Positions 24,318 to 35,835 of a DNA stretch of 64,000 nt are shown here, piece after piece. The stretch covers positions 10,072,138 to 10,136,137 of the forward strand of contig NC_058144.1 of the NCBI RefSeq assembly GCF_011075055.1, written 5' to 3'. This DNA comes from Mangifera indica. Lineage: Eukaryota; Streptophyta; Magnoliopsida; Sapindales; Anacardiaceae. Made by a program: the position numbers and the translations under genes. The notes beneath the pieces are model-generated. The model worked only from the letters and a program-made list of their open reading frames with translations, was not told the origin of the DNA and did no database searches. The stretch's first letter is position 1. The number at the start of each line of letters is the position of its first letter.

Positions 24318-25101
24318 CTACAACATGCACTCATGTATTGCACCAAGTCGTCAACGAACAACTTTAACACGTGAGAATTGTCATCATTTTTCAATAAAAT
24401 CGTTCAACACTATGATAACTCTATCTTTATTACCCATGCCCTTGGTCATAATAATATCAGAGTTATAGACGCTTTAAGAACAATCTCCTATTGTGCACAT
24501 AGGGTTCTTCTGATCAGATATCGAGCACTGATCCTTTCGTCATGGTTCAACTATTCTAAAAGTATTTGTCTGAATATATATTAATATGTTTTACAGACAA
24601 AAAAATGTCATAAAAAATTACAAATATGACAATGAACTTGTATTGTTTTAGAGATTGGTTCTAGAACACTACCCCAATATAATCAAGACATAATTCTTAT
24701 TTTAAAATCTCTTCATATCTCAATTTTGATTTGTTTGGCCACATTATAATTCCATCTTAAAATAAAACCCAATTTTTTAATATTATGTCAACTTGTTATT
24801 TTATTTGATTTTTTTTAATTATAGTCTAACAATATATAGTGAAAAAATGGCTATAAAGTTTAGCACAAAGTCCATCATTGATAAGTTTAATTCTATAATT
24901 TCATATCAAGCACAAGTTATATACAAGAAGATAAATTGATTGCTTTATGTCTAATTTGACACAAAATCCATTTTTTTCCCTTAAATTTTACATATACATT
25001 CATACATGAATTTTGATATTTGGTTGTCATAATTTATTTTTCTAATTTCATTATATAAAAATTTAACTTTCTTCCTCATAGAATTGAATCCTCTCTCTCT
25101 C

Positions 25102-25134
<33 letters not shown>

Positions 25135-25339
25135 TTATATATATATATATATATATATATCTGCATGAAATGGATAAAACAAAGTAATGATTGATAATAT
25201 TTTGAAAAGATTGATGTAATATATTAAAACATGAAATTAAAACATAATGCATTATTGGAAATAATATTAAAATTCAAACACTTATAACTTATAAATCCAA
25301 AATCTTTATAGAAATCTAAAATGAAAAATTTTAGAGAAT
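24318..25339. other. Non-coding repeat-like DNA, right of solo LTR A
   Basis: Continuation of the sequence at 20651-21987 to at least about 24660, then AT-rich DNA. A (CTAA)n then (TA)n compound microsatellite lies at about 25099-25161. No gene was recognised. Confidence 0.45.
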
Positions 25340-25379
25340 TTTATTGAACTTCTCAAAAGACAGTTTGTTTCTCAATCGA

Positions 25380-25743
25380 GAACTTCAACCTATTTATAAT
25401 ACAAATTTTGAACTATTACAATTATTGAAATTTAAAATAATTATTACAATTTTGACCTTTATAGGAAATAATGAAAATTTCGGCGAGGAATCTTTTGAAT
25501 ATTTTCTCACCTCTTAGCATCCTTTTCAGTTTTGCAGAAAGCACTTTTGAATATTAGCATCTTGTGGTAAGGAATCTTAGAAATAATACAAAACTTTGAC
25601 AGCGTTTGTATTTTTGTAAGAAACACTTTTGAATATTAGCAACTTGTTACAAGGAATTGTGGTGATAATGCAAAACTTTGGTAACATTTGTATTCTTGTA
25701 AGAAACACTTTTAAATTTTAGCACCATCTCGCAGCCTTGCAAG
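25380..25743 (-). promoter_or_regulatory. Putative pararetrovirus intergenic region: tandem repeats and TATA-like box
   Basis: About two and a half copies of a roughly 105-bp unit ('AAACACTTTTGAATATTAGCA' core, starting at about 25540, 25620 and 25700), followed on the minus strand by TATAAATAGG at about 25391-25400. Repeats upstream of such a TATA box resemble the large intergenic promoter region of caulimovirids. The link to the coding part relies on the hAT insertion lying between them with a clean duplication, so it is inference. Confidence 0.45.
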
Positions 25744-27818
25744 TAGGGCTGGATTCGAGGTGAGCTTTTTCGGGCTCGAAACGAGCTTAGCTCAAACGAG
25801 CCTGAAACGAGCCTATTATAAGCGAACGCGAATACGAACATGAGCCGAAGCAAAAATCAAGAAACAAACATGAGCCTGAACCCGAACAGAGGAATGCTCG
25901 GCTCGGTTGGCTCGGCGAGCCGAGTTGAGCTCGTTATTAATATGTTGGCTGGCGGTATTATACATGGTCTTCTTCTACGTTGACTTTGTATTTTGCAACT
26001 ACATAAAAAAGGTTGCTTTGCTGGCTTTTCTTAAAAGCAAAAACGCTGCCGTTTGGAAGCAATTAAAGAAAGTAAAGCAACAAACCTAATCAGTTTTATT
26101 TTTTCTGTTGTTCTTCTCTGCCGAAAATATTAGTCGAAACTAAAATACACCAACAAGGTTTTCCACCTTTCTTCTCTGTTGTTCAGCCGCCAACAAGGTT
26201 TTCCACCTTTCTTCTCTGGTTGCAAAGATCAAGGAGTTTGGTATCACAACTCCAGACACAAATTACCAAACATGTTTAGGTTGCCTGCAAGAAACAGATT
26301 TGATGCAAGGTATAATAGGTTTTCCTTTTGTTGGAGTCTTTTCTGTGACTTTGTCGCTGTAAAGAACAAATTTATCGTTACAGTTCTGCTATCTGTGTCT
26401 TAATTTTCATCAGTCTTGTTAGCAGCAAAAAGCACATCCACTTTTGATTATATACAACATGGAGTCCATGGACCATAGAATGCTTCAGTTAATATGAAAG
26501 CTAGAATAAGTGAGTACATTTATTAAATGACAATCGTTATTTTTTATTAAAAAACTACTGCTAATTTTGCCACAGAGCATTTTAGTAAAAACATTTTTGC
26601 TTCTAAACTTGGGAACCAGGAAGGTTCAAATCTTTGGCTTGCTGCTATTTCTATTTCAAGACCCTATGACTTTAATTCTATATGAGGATTTCTCTGGGCA
26701 TAATATCAACCTTTGCTAACTGGCAAACCTAGGAACTTAATATTCATGTGCATTTCTGTCTTTTCAGTTCATAGGATTTCTTGAGCCATACATGGAAGAT
26801 AGTCACTCCGAGGGATGGAAGCATTACATTGACATTGGGTAGTTTTGTAGTGATTTCTTTTATTGATGTAAGCCTTCTAAGGTAACTTATTTCTGCTATA
26901 GTTTTTTCTTTCACTTCTTTATGATGGGAGATATGCCATGTATAGCTTTAGATTGCACTTTATCTCTCATATGCTTGTTTTTGCATCGGTCCCCGTCCTT
27001 TTGCAGTGATTGGGAAAAATCAGCACTGCTTAATGGTTCGTATTTGGATTTTGATTTTGACTTTTTGAGTAATGATTTCTCATACATCATAGTACTTGAC
27101 CTTAATATGGTTCCTGAATTTAATTTGGATCCATGCTTCTTTTGTCTCCTCGAGTTCTAATCACTTTAAACTAGTAGAATTTCTTTTTTTGGAGGCTCAG
27201 ATTTATAAGATGAGGATGCTTGGGTGTTGTACTGCACCGTCATTGTCCATTTACTTTGTTTTTATGCTGTGCTGTGTTATTTGATGCAAATACGTGGATA
27301 AGATGGGACAGATATATTAGCATAAAAGTCACAATATTTGCAGACAAACAAGACAAACAGACTTTTATATATTCATTATGATAATATTTTACTTTGTATA
27401 TGAAATTATGTAGCCAATGATCCAAAAGAATTCCACATGTGAAATTGCTTTATGTATGTGCATATCTTTATGTATGTGAAATTACAAAAACGTATTTATT
27501 ATGAAATTGCTTCTATGGTTGTCTAATCCTTTCTATTTTTCTGTTTCACTAAAAATATTTGCTTCTATGAGAAATTTACATGTATTTTAACTGTTGACGA
27601 GCCTAGAATACGAGCCGAACGAACCCGAGCTACTAGATACGAGCCTGAGTTAGGTGCGAGACGAGCACGAATACTTAAGTTATAAAGCGAGCCGAACACG
27701 AACATATGTTTTGACGAGCTCGGCGAGCCCAAAGTGAACCGAAAACTGAGCTGATTAAAAACGAGCCGAAAACGAGATAAACAGTGTTCGAGCTCGGCTC
27801 GGCTCGTATCCACCCCTA
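25744..27818. mobile_element. Non-autonomous hAT element with gene-like captured sequence
   Basis: Flanked by a perfect 8-bp duplication CTTGCAAG (25736-25743 and 27819-27826). The ends TAGGGCTGGATTCGAG and (reverse complement) TAGGGGTGGATACGAG form terminal inverted repeats, and both subterminal regions are full of CGAGC/GCTCG motifs. The interior has no transposase. It contains exon-like pieces on the plus strand: an 'EFGITTPDTNYQTCLGC' stretch (about 26230-26310) with a following GT, 'EPYMEDSHSEGWKHYIDIG' (about 26782-26838) between AG and GT, and 'DWEKSALLNG' (about 27008-27036). These look like parts of a host gene carried with introns. The source gene is not recognised. Confidence 0.85.
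26150..26218. repeat. 29-bp direct repeat inside the hAT element
   Basis: CCAACAAGGTTTTCCACC and the following 11 bases occur at 26150-26178 and again at 26190-26218, separated by 11 bp. It lies just before the first exon-like stretch. Confidence 0.9.
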
Positions 27819-27959
27819 CTTGCAAGAAACATGTGAGAAGCATTTTTTTATTTTTTAACTTTGTTTAGGGAATTTTTCTGTTCTTTGGTCATATTTTAAT
27901 TTTATCTCTCATGCTTTTGTCTGTAAGACAGTCAGGAGGATGTAATCTTTTTCAATTAA

Positions 27960-29536
27960 TTTTGGAATTGATCCTAATCCAATAGATAACATTTGGATGA
28001 GTTCAAATGGTGAGGAATTTTTGCATAATTCTTTCCAAACCAAATATTAATCAAATCTTTCAGAATCCACTAAAATTCGAAATTTGATATCTTGTTTGAG
28101 AAATGTTTTGCACCATCTTCTTAAGCTATTAACCTTTTGAGTAATTTGTCTTGATTGGATCATATTAAAGAGATTAGAGGATCCAGAAGCAATCATCCTC
28201 ATTGCTTTGGGCATAACTGACTAATGAGTTTGATCCTTCATTGTTTGATTCTCTGTCATCTTGTAGTTAGGATAATAAATTTTTCAATTGAAGTTTCAAT
28301 TCTTCTTTTGATTAGGCTCCAGCAAGGGAAGATGAAGTCATTGATTTACTTTGTAAAAACTTTGCAATTTCAGGAGTAATTGCTTTTTTCAATTGAGGAG
28401 TATTTGATAAATATGATTAGACCTTTTCCTTAGTAACATAGGAATGGTCTTAGTTTTCCCCATTTGACTTTGAATTTTCTTATTAATTGTGGGATTTGGG
28501 TATTTGAACCAATAATTTCATATTCCCATGAATATATCCATGACAAATGAAATCTGGATAATAAATGAAAGGTTGATGGAAAATGGGATTCTCTTAAGAG
28601 ACATTTGAAGTTTAATTTGAAGAAATTGTAAAAATCTTAGACAAATTGTGGGAAATTTTTTGGTATAAGACCGTATAATCTCCACCATTTGACAAACCAA
28701 TATGAGAATTTGAAAATCATTTTGACAAAGCAAGACATGAAATCAGTCATTTTGATAATCCCAATAAGTGTAACCATGAGGGTTAAACATTTGAGAAAAT
28801 TTTTTTGGTTTGATAGATCCTTGCCCCAATCAGAACGACTGAAAACTTTCATAATATGTAAACATAAATGGATGATAAAATCAGGGTTTTCTTTACTTTG
28901 ATCATTTTTGAATTCACAAGAATCAGAATCTACTAAGATGAATTCATAAAATTTTGAGTTTTTTCTCAAATCATTTGGAATATAATGGAATCCTTGTAGA
29001 AAAACATGTTTTATTAAAATTTTTGGATCTTTAATTTGAAATTCATCTTCTATGATTAGAAAGCTTATTGATGTTTCTTTTGAAAAATATTTTTATCCTA
29101 GTAATAGAGTTTTAAAGGAATTGTAGAATTTCTTTATTTTTTTGAAAGGGCAATTTTTGTCCTTTTTTTAAATCTTTAAAAGAATTTTTTTCCATATTTG
29201 CAAAAGTAATTTTTTCAAACTATTCTGGTATCTTTTCCTTTTTGCCTTTAGTATTCTTTGTTCTGAAAATGGCTAAAGCCACTTCTAGAGTTTGTTTGAA
29301 GGATTCTATCCATAATTGGATTTTTTGATCTTTGGAGCTAGGGGAAGAGTTTGTTAAGACAATGTCTTTTTGCTTTTGGTCTCTTTTTTGCACTAAACAA
29401 TTTCAAACCAAGTTTTTGTATTTTGGAAATTATGGGCATAAGATGTCTTATTTTTGGGTCGTGGTGGATTTGGGTGGTATAGTTACCTCCCTTGAAGAAA
29501 TTCTTTAGCGAGAAAATTAGACAGAGAATTAGCTTC
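27960..29536 (-). pseudogene. Pararetrovirus coding region downstream of RT-RNase H, broken
   Basis: At the upper end (29536-29485) the minus strand holds the last part of RNase H. Beyond it lie pieces in shifting frames, including minus-strand frames at 28969-28637 and 28733-28518 with Trp-rich text. In related elements a second large open frame of unknown role lies downstream of the RT-RNase H frame; assigning this region to it is inference. There are many stops and frameshifts. Confidence 0.55.
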
Positions 29537-31649
29537 TGTAACATCCCTCCTTAGAAGTACTACCCATCGAAGGAGAAATGTTACGAATTAATATTCGGAG
29601 CGTCTATTTTTTTCTTTTTTAAAAATATTTTAAAATAAACGCATCATTAAAAGTGTTTAGAAAGTATTCCAAGAAAACTGAAAATCTGGAAGCGAACAAA
29701 AGATGTATATACTCATATGAAAACTCATCTGAAAGTATCTGAAAATAGGGAGTAATCATATGCAACTATACCATAATCTCAAAAAGTCAAAAGTCGACAA
29801 GAACATGCCACTGTATGCATGTAATATAAACCAGAGATAACCTGCTCTAGCCGGATCTACCTACGCTGACTTGACCCTGCCTCGCAACTACCTCGATCAC
29901 CTGTACCTGCAATCAGGAAAGAAAAGAGAGTGAGTGATAAGAACACTCAGTAAGGGAAAAGAATCAAGTAAACTATCTTTTTTTTTTTTTCCTGTTCTAA
30001 CTCACTTTTGGGACTCAACCTCACATCCTAACCTCTATAAGAGATTGAGGGGATAATTTAGTTCACTCTTTACTATTTGAGTCATATTTTGTCCCATCTG
30101 GTGTCTATTTGATATTTTCTGGAAGCTAACTATAAGGATTTGACACTTTTCTAAGCTCAAGCTCTTTTTCTTTCACTACACTATTTCTGAATCTGAATTG
30201 AGCTCTACTGCGAGCAGACCCTACTAGGGGTCTATGTCCTACTACGAACGTGTCCTACTGCGGACGTGCCCTACTGCGGGCGGTGAAGTGAAAAGTGCCC
30301 CCTCATAGTTTATAGCATGCATGCGAGTCTTATATCTTACTAATTTTGCTTCCATCTAAATTTATTCATAACTCACCAGACATTACTCTTGGGACGACCC
30401 TTGAATCTTGAGTCCCAACCTTTTCTTGCTTTTCTTTCTTTTCTTTTTCTCTTCTTTTTTTTTTCCTTTCCTTTCCTTCCTTTTCCTTTCTTTTCTTTTC
30501 CTTTCCTTTCTTTTCTCTCTCTTCCTTTCCAAACTGTGAAATACTGTTCACACCCTGTTCATTTGACAGGACAGCCTTCTTTTTCATACAATTTCATAGT
30601 CTAAACGGTTCCTAATTCATACAAGTTATATATCGTTGAAAAGAGGATTCAAAGAGCTTTCTAACAAGCTATATCAGGCAGTCAAAACAGCAGATAAAGT
30701 CAGTGGCAAAAACTGCCTCCTCTGTTTATTTGATAAAGCAGTCCTTGTGGTTCATGCAATATTTAACAATCCAAATGATTCCCAATTCATACAAGCTATA
30801 TATCACTGAAAAGATAATTCAAAGATCTTTCCAACGAGATATAATAGCACTCATAATTCCATAGATAAGGCAGTCAAAACGTGAGATAAACGCAGTGACA
30901 AAACTGCCTCCTCTGTTTATTTAGTAAACCAGTCCTTTCGGTTCATACAAATCTTTAACAGTCCAAATGATCTCTAATTCATACAAGCTATATATCATTG
31001 GAAATAGGATTCAAAGATCTTTCCAACAAGATATAATAGCACTTATAATTCATCAGATAAGGCAGCCAAAACATGGGACGAACTCAGTGGCAAAAACTGT
31101 AAATATTATGCAACTTTCTGCCATGCACAAAATCATAGACATAGACATCCCAAATGGCAAAACCACATTTCTCAACTTCAAAATCATCATTTATAACATA
31201 GATCCAAGGAATCAAAAGCCTAAAACATGTAACATATCAAGGATGATTTCCCTTACCTTGTTTTAAGTCAAATCTTTGCAAGTTGGTTTTCTCCTCTTTG
31301 TTTTGCTTCCTTTATCACCAAGACCACTTTAAATCAATACCAAAACACACTAACATATTCACATAACATGCATATAAACATAGATGAAAGGGAAAGGAAG
31401 GAGATCTTTGGTTACCAAAGCTTCCAAGTGCTTCTTTTTCTTTTCTTTTCTTATCTTCCAAACTCCTTCAAATCCTTCCTTTTTCTTCAAGAAAGCAAAG
31501 AAAAAACATGAAGAATGGTGGCTGCTGGAATATGGACGGAAAAATGATGGAAAATTCTTCTCTTTCTCTTTATATATAAAGTCTTATCTCTGTCTCTTTT
31601 TCTCTTTGTCTTTTTCCTTTTCTTTTCTTTTTTTTTTTTCTTTTTCTTT

Positions 31650-31697
<48 letters not shown>

Positions 31698-31800
31698 ACA
31701 CATATACATGTAAAACAAATATATGTACTTAAAATAGGAAATATCTCTAAATAGAGTCAAAAGACATAAATACCCCTGAAACATACCTGAGGGTATTACA
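29537..31800 (-). mobile_element. Solo LTR B of the same long family, inverted relative to A
   Basis: On the minus strand it starts TGTAATACCCTCAGG at 31800 and ends GGAGGGATGTTACA at 29537. A perfect 5-bp duplication GCTTC flanks it (29532-29536 and 31801-31805). Its length is 2264 bp. It shares all internal features of LTR A: the ~190-bp tandem units, purine tract, short GC-rich array and TA microsatellite. It has its own target site, so it is an independent insertion that later lost its body. The target is RNase H of the pararetrovirus copy. Confidence 0.93.
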
Positions 31801-31805
31801 GCTTC

Positions 31806-32945
31806 TCCTTTAATATGTTTAATTTCAAAATAAAAAACACATAAAATTGCTTGTTATCGTGCAAAAATTTGTTTTGATACAATATTTTGAACAATTTTTT
31901 ATAAAACACTTTTTCTATAGCTTTACAATCAAATTGTAAAAGAAATTTTTTATTTAATAAATCACTTTAAATTTTTGAAATGCATAATACAATGGATAAA
32001 ATCTCTTTTTTGATAGTCAAATATTTTTGTTGGGTTAGATTTCAAGCCTTTGATGTGAATTAAATTATTTGTTCTTTTTCATCTTTTATTTGTTTTAAAA
32101 TTTCTCCATAACCTATAACAGAGGCATCAGTTACAACAATTTTAAATCTCTAAGGATTAGCTATGTGTTGGCATGATAGCTGGACAATTTGTTTCTTTAG
32201 TTATTTGCTTATATCAGTATGAACATTGGTCCAAAGTTTTGGATTCTTCTTTAACCAATCGCATAAAGGTTTGCATAATTGGCTTAATTTGTGATAAAAA
32301 ATTCATAACATAATTAAGACTTCCTAAAAATCTTTGTAACTGGCCTTTATCAGTTATTTGATCAAAGAATTTATTTTAAAATTCAATAGATCTTTTGATA
32401 GGTATGATTCTACCATTATATATGTTGTGTCCTAAAAATTTTATTTTTGTTTGAAAAGACTTATTTTGGTTTTTGAAAATACTAATCTATTTTGCTTAAT
32501 TACACTGACGAATGTTTTAATGTGTATAAAATGTTGGTCTATGTTAAATAAATATATTAAAACATCGACTATGTATACTATTAAAAATTTGGAGTAAGGA
32601 TTAAAAATTTCGTTCATTATTCTTTAAAATTTTAATTGTGCATTTTTTTAATCTAAATGACATTACATTCCATTGATATTGTCCAAATGGTATAGTGAAT
32701 ACAATTTTATATCTATCTTTTTTATCAATTTGTATTTGTTAGAATCCGGATTTTATATCAAATTTTGAGCATATGTATCCGTTATATAGTTTTTTAAATA
32801 AATCTCTTTTGTTTGATATAAGATATCTTATCCATTTGAAATTATTATTTAAAGGTTTGCAGCTTATTACTAATCTTGAAACTTCTCTTTCTAATTCAGT
32901 ATTTTTCTTGACATAGAAAGCTAAACAACTCAGTGGAGACTTTTT
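31806..32945 (-). pseudogene. Pararetrovirus reverse transcriptase and RNase H start, broken
   Basis: The minus strand reads a pararetrovirus-type RT, with finger and palm boxes between about 32920 and 32600. The catalytic Tyr-Ile-Asp-Asp box region (about 32575) has Val in place of the first Asp. Several in-frame stops and frameshifts are present. RNase H begins near 32350 and is cut at 31805 by solo LTR B. No complete frame exists, so this is a molecular fossil. Confidence 0.7.
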
Positions 32946-33460
32946 CTAAATTGTATTAGTTATATATATAAAAATCAAATACTCAAATTTATATGTTATT
33001 GCCTAAACTTATATCTTCTACTTGTGCTTTTAAAAAACTTATGTCTTCTTCATAATAATTTCTGTCATTAATAATTATACATGTTTATAAGAAATCCGTT
33101 GCATTCTTATTGGGGGCAGTTAAAGTACAAAAGTGACCTCTGATGCTCAAATCAAGTGCAGTCAGACACTGTACTGATGAAGTAACATTGTTTGTGTATC
33201 TTCTCCTTGTGGGCCTTTTAGGGCCACCTAACAACCTCAAGTCCACGTTGCCCCTGCCAACCATCTACCAGTTGCCATAAGTATGCTGTCATTTGGTTGT
33301 CTTGTAGCTCAATGTTTGATTGAAAACACTATTGATAAAGCAGGTTTGTAAAAAGTAAAGGCACATCGCTTGGGGTTTCCAACTTTTTTTCATCTTCATT
33401 TTTCATTTATTTAAGTTGTGCAATATGACTGATATGTGGGTGACTGAGGCAGCTTTACGA

Positions 33461-35835
33461 CTATAAAGACTTGAGAGTATAAACTTTATAACCAGATATG
33501 AGAGAGCTTAAAGCTAAGGCTACGAAAGCAACGAAAGATAATGCCACAGACGCCCTTGCCATATCTGGGAAGGGGTCTTTGCCCCAGTTGGATTCCCAGT
33601 CATCTACTCGCACAGCAGCTGAAGATGATGCAGATATGAGAAGATAAGTAATCACCTGCCATGAAAAACAACAAGTTTAGCATCTCAATCCGGTAAATAG
33701 TAAAAAAGGCTTGTAAAATCATCTCTTTGTAAAGCATGAAACAAGCCTTATGGCCTCTTCACTGCCATTCTTCACTCCTGTTACAGTAATTTCAGGGCCT
33801 AGTCTCTGAATCCAACGTGGTGGTATTGACAACTATGATGTATGAACCATCGATTATGATTAAGGTCTACTTTATCAAATGACTGAAACCAGTATATAAG
33901 AGATCAAGAATAAGAGCCAACCAAAGTAAAGTGAAAAAGCACATGATTCATAACACAGAATATCTTATTAAGATTGACCTAAACATCCCCCACCCCACCC
34001 CAGATAAGGCAATTTATTCATGTACTTTAGCCTGAGTAGCTCTTAACTATAAATTATTATTTCTCTTAACACCGAAAACTTGTATGCTTAACAAGTTTAA
34101 TTCCATCTAGTTATAGATCATCATTATGTTTCCTATGCTCACTTAATTACACGTTCACTCATGACATATGATGTGCCAACCAGCCTTCCAAATGGAGATT
34201 TTGTCCGTTGCTTTTATGCTCTAGACTTTTTGATAGATATTGCTTCAACTTTAAGCATTTTGACACTCAAAAGGTGATGCCAAGTAGTCTCCAACTCATA
34301 ATCTATGAAAAGCAGTAGAAGGAACTTTCTTCCGAGGCACAATAGTAATCAAGAAAAAGTTTAGTAAAAAGAAGCATCATCATAAAGAAAAAGAAGAAAA
34401 AAAGGTGAGAAAAAGTTGTCAAAGAGCTAGATGGTCCAACACATTAAAAACTTCTGATGTAAGCAAAGCAAATCCGTGTGCAACAGCAGCCCAAAAAGGC
34501 CCCATAAAAACTCAATATTATCCACTAATTGTGAGTCTTCCTAAACATTACTACCAATCTCCATCTACCATTGGCATTATGCACCGCCTTCAAAGGAAGT
34601 GGCCCCTTTAACGTCGCAAGATTGGCAACTAGATATTGAAGTGTGTAGTTAAACATGGCCTAGGTTAGGTATGAAGTTAACATTAAGATTAAAAAAATAA
34701 AATTAATCCATTAATCCTAATCTATAAAACTGTATGCATAAACCATGAACAATGAGATGTCACCGTGTGATCATGCAAATTAAAGATAAAATAATATTCG
34801 ATCATACGATAATATATCATTGATTGTGTACAAGTTTGTGTGCATTATTTCTACACATACTGCTACTCAATCCCAATAAAACACAGATTCGGTCACCTGA
34901 TCTAAAGAAAAATCCATATAGTGGCGGACGGGTTGCTTCTCTTTGTTTTTTCCGGAGGTTAATTTATAGATTAGATCGTAAGCCTGAAACCCAGAATATA
35001 CAAAGGCTATCACGTTGACAGCCAAACAGTACCTGTTATTCAATTTTAAGGAGAGTAGTATTAGATAACAAAAAACAAAATCAATATTGACACAAATAGA
35101 AATAAATCAACTAATAAAACTGAAGAAGAAATTGAAATATTTGATGCGTAGAACGAAATCTAGATTGAAATGAGATATCATAAGTAGGAAGCAACAAACG
35201 AACCTGAACTCTTTGTAACGGTAGAAAGAATCAATAGCCCAACCACGATCTTTATCAGCGGCCAAAACAGAGAAAGAAACCAAACTGAAAACAAACCCAG
35301 AAATCCTAGAAACAATCAAAGCTCTGTTCATCATATTATCCCTCTTCGCTTTCTTCAAGATCGACATCTTGTTCTTCAAAAATTTCCTCCTACTCCCAGT
35401 ATTAACAAAACCATCGTCGCGTCCACGCCCATCAACACCACCACCAAGCCCACTTTCTTCATCTTGGACTTCTTGGGGTGTGGGTTCCACCCTGGTCTCA
35501 ACCGCCGCCGTCGCAACAGCAGGAGGAAGAGGTAGTATTGACGGAGGCTTTCTGTCTTCCTCTTCTTCATCATCATCTTTACCTAAGGGCGGTGATTTTG
35601 GTGTGGAGTTGTGATAGGGTAGACGCGGCGGAGAAAGTTGTCGTAGTTCTGGCTCACGCGGCGGAGAGTTGAGTTTTGGTGGTGGGTCTGGGTTTGGATT
35701 TGTGTGCAGTATTTCATGTTCATTTGATTGGTCTTGTTCTTCCTTGTGTACTTGTTCTTGTTCTTCTCTGTGTTCAGGTCCTTGTTCTACTTTGTGTTCA
35801 GGTTCTTGTGTGTGCTTTTGTTCTTGTTTTTCCAT
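33461..35835 (-). CDS. CASP-like protein (4A group), four-helix membrane protein
   Basis: Three exons on the minus strand: 35835-35204, 35032-34897 and 33655-33461, all GT-AG, giving 320 aa. Residues 1-165 are a disordered N-terminus: Glu/Gln/His-rich quasi-repeats ('EQEQVHKEEQDQ'), then Pro-rich and acidic text. The CASP/MARVEL-like domain follows: TM1 about 172-193 with a conserved-type Arg177 and the signature 'AADKDRGWAIDSF', TM2 about 212-231, TM3 about 257-273 preceded by Asp255, and TM4 about 292-311. The middle exon (136 nt) is too short for a simple ORF scan but joins both neighbours in frame ('NVIAFVYSGFQAYDL'). Family members sit in the plasma membrane; CASPs proper form the Casparian strip scaffold, while CASP-like roles are mostly unknown. 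The long N-terminus places it in the 4A group. The second intron is 1241 nt. Confidence 0.92.

Larger units (their letters stand above)
25340..33080 (-). mobile_element. Endogenous plant pararetrovirus (Caulimoviridae-like) copy, decayed, with two later insertions
   Basis: Minus-strand order: a reverse transcriptase region (about 32945-32400), RNase H (about 32380-31806, continuing at 29536), a downstream coding region (about 29480-27960), and a putative intergenic region with repeats and a TATA-like box (about 25740-25380). It is interrupted by solo LTR B (29537-31800) and a hAT element (25744-27818). The RT resembles caulimovirids rather than Ty3 or copia, from the spacing and wording of its boxes. 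Movement and coat protein regions are not seen upstream of the RT, so the copy is truncated on that side. Many stops occur and the catalytic Asp pair has lost one Asp. It is a fossil with no capacity for expression as a virus. Confidence 0.7.

Noticed and set aside
20749..24831. A TGTTAGA...TCTAACA pair around solo LTR A that could be an older 1.75-kb LTR
   Set aside because: The 5-bp flanks (TGGCT and ATATA) do not match, and no primer site or polypurine tract was seen. It was left as unclassified repeat-like DNA.
30366..30604. Frames of Glu/Lys and of Phe/Pro/Leu on opposite strands
   Set aside because: Both are translations of the purine/pyrimidine tract of the LTR. LTR A gives the same kind of frame at 23147-23449.
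31384..31784. Open frames rich in Tyr/Ile and Lys in and near LTR B
   Set aside because: They are translations of the TA microsatellite and pyrimidine tract, not genes.
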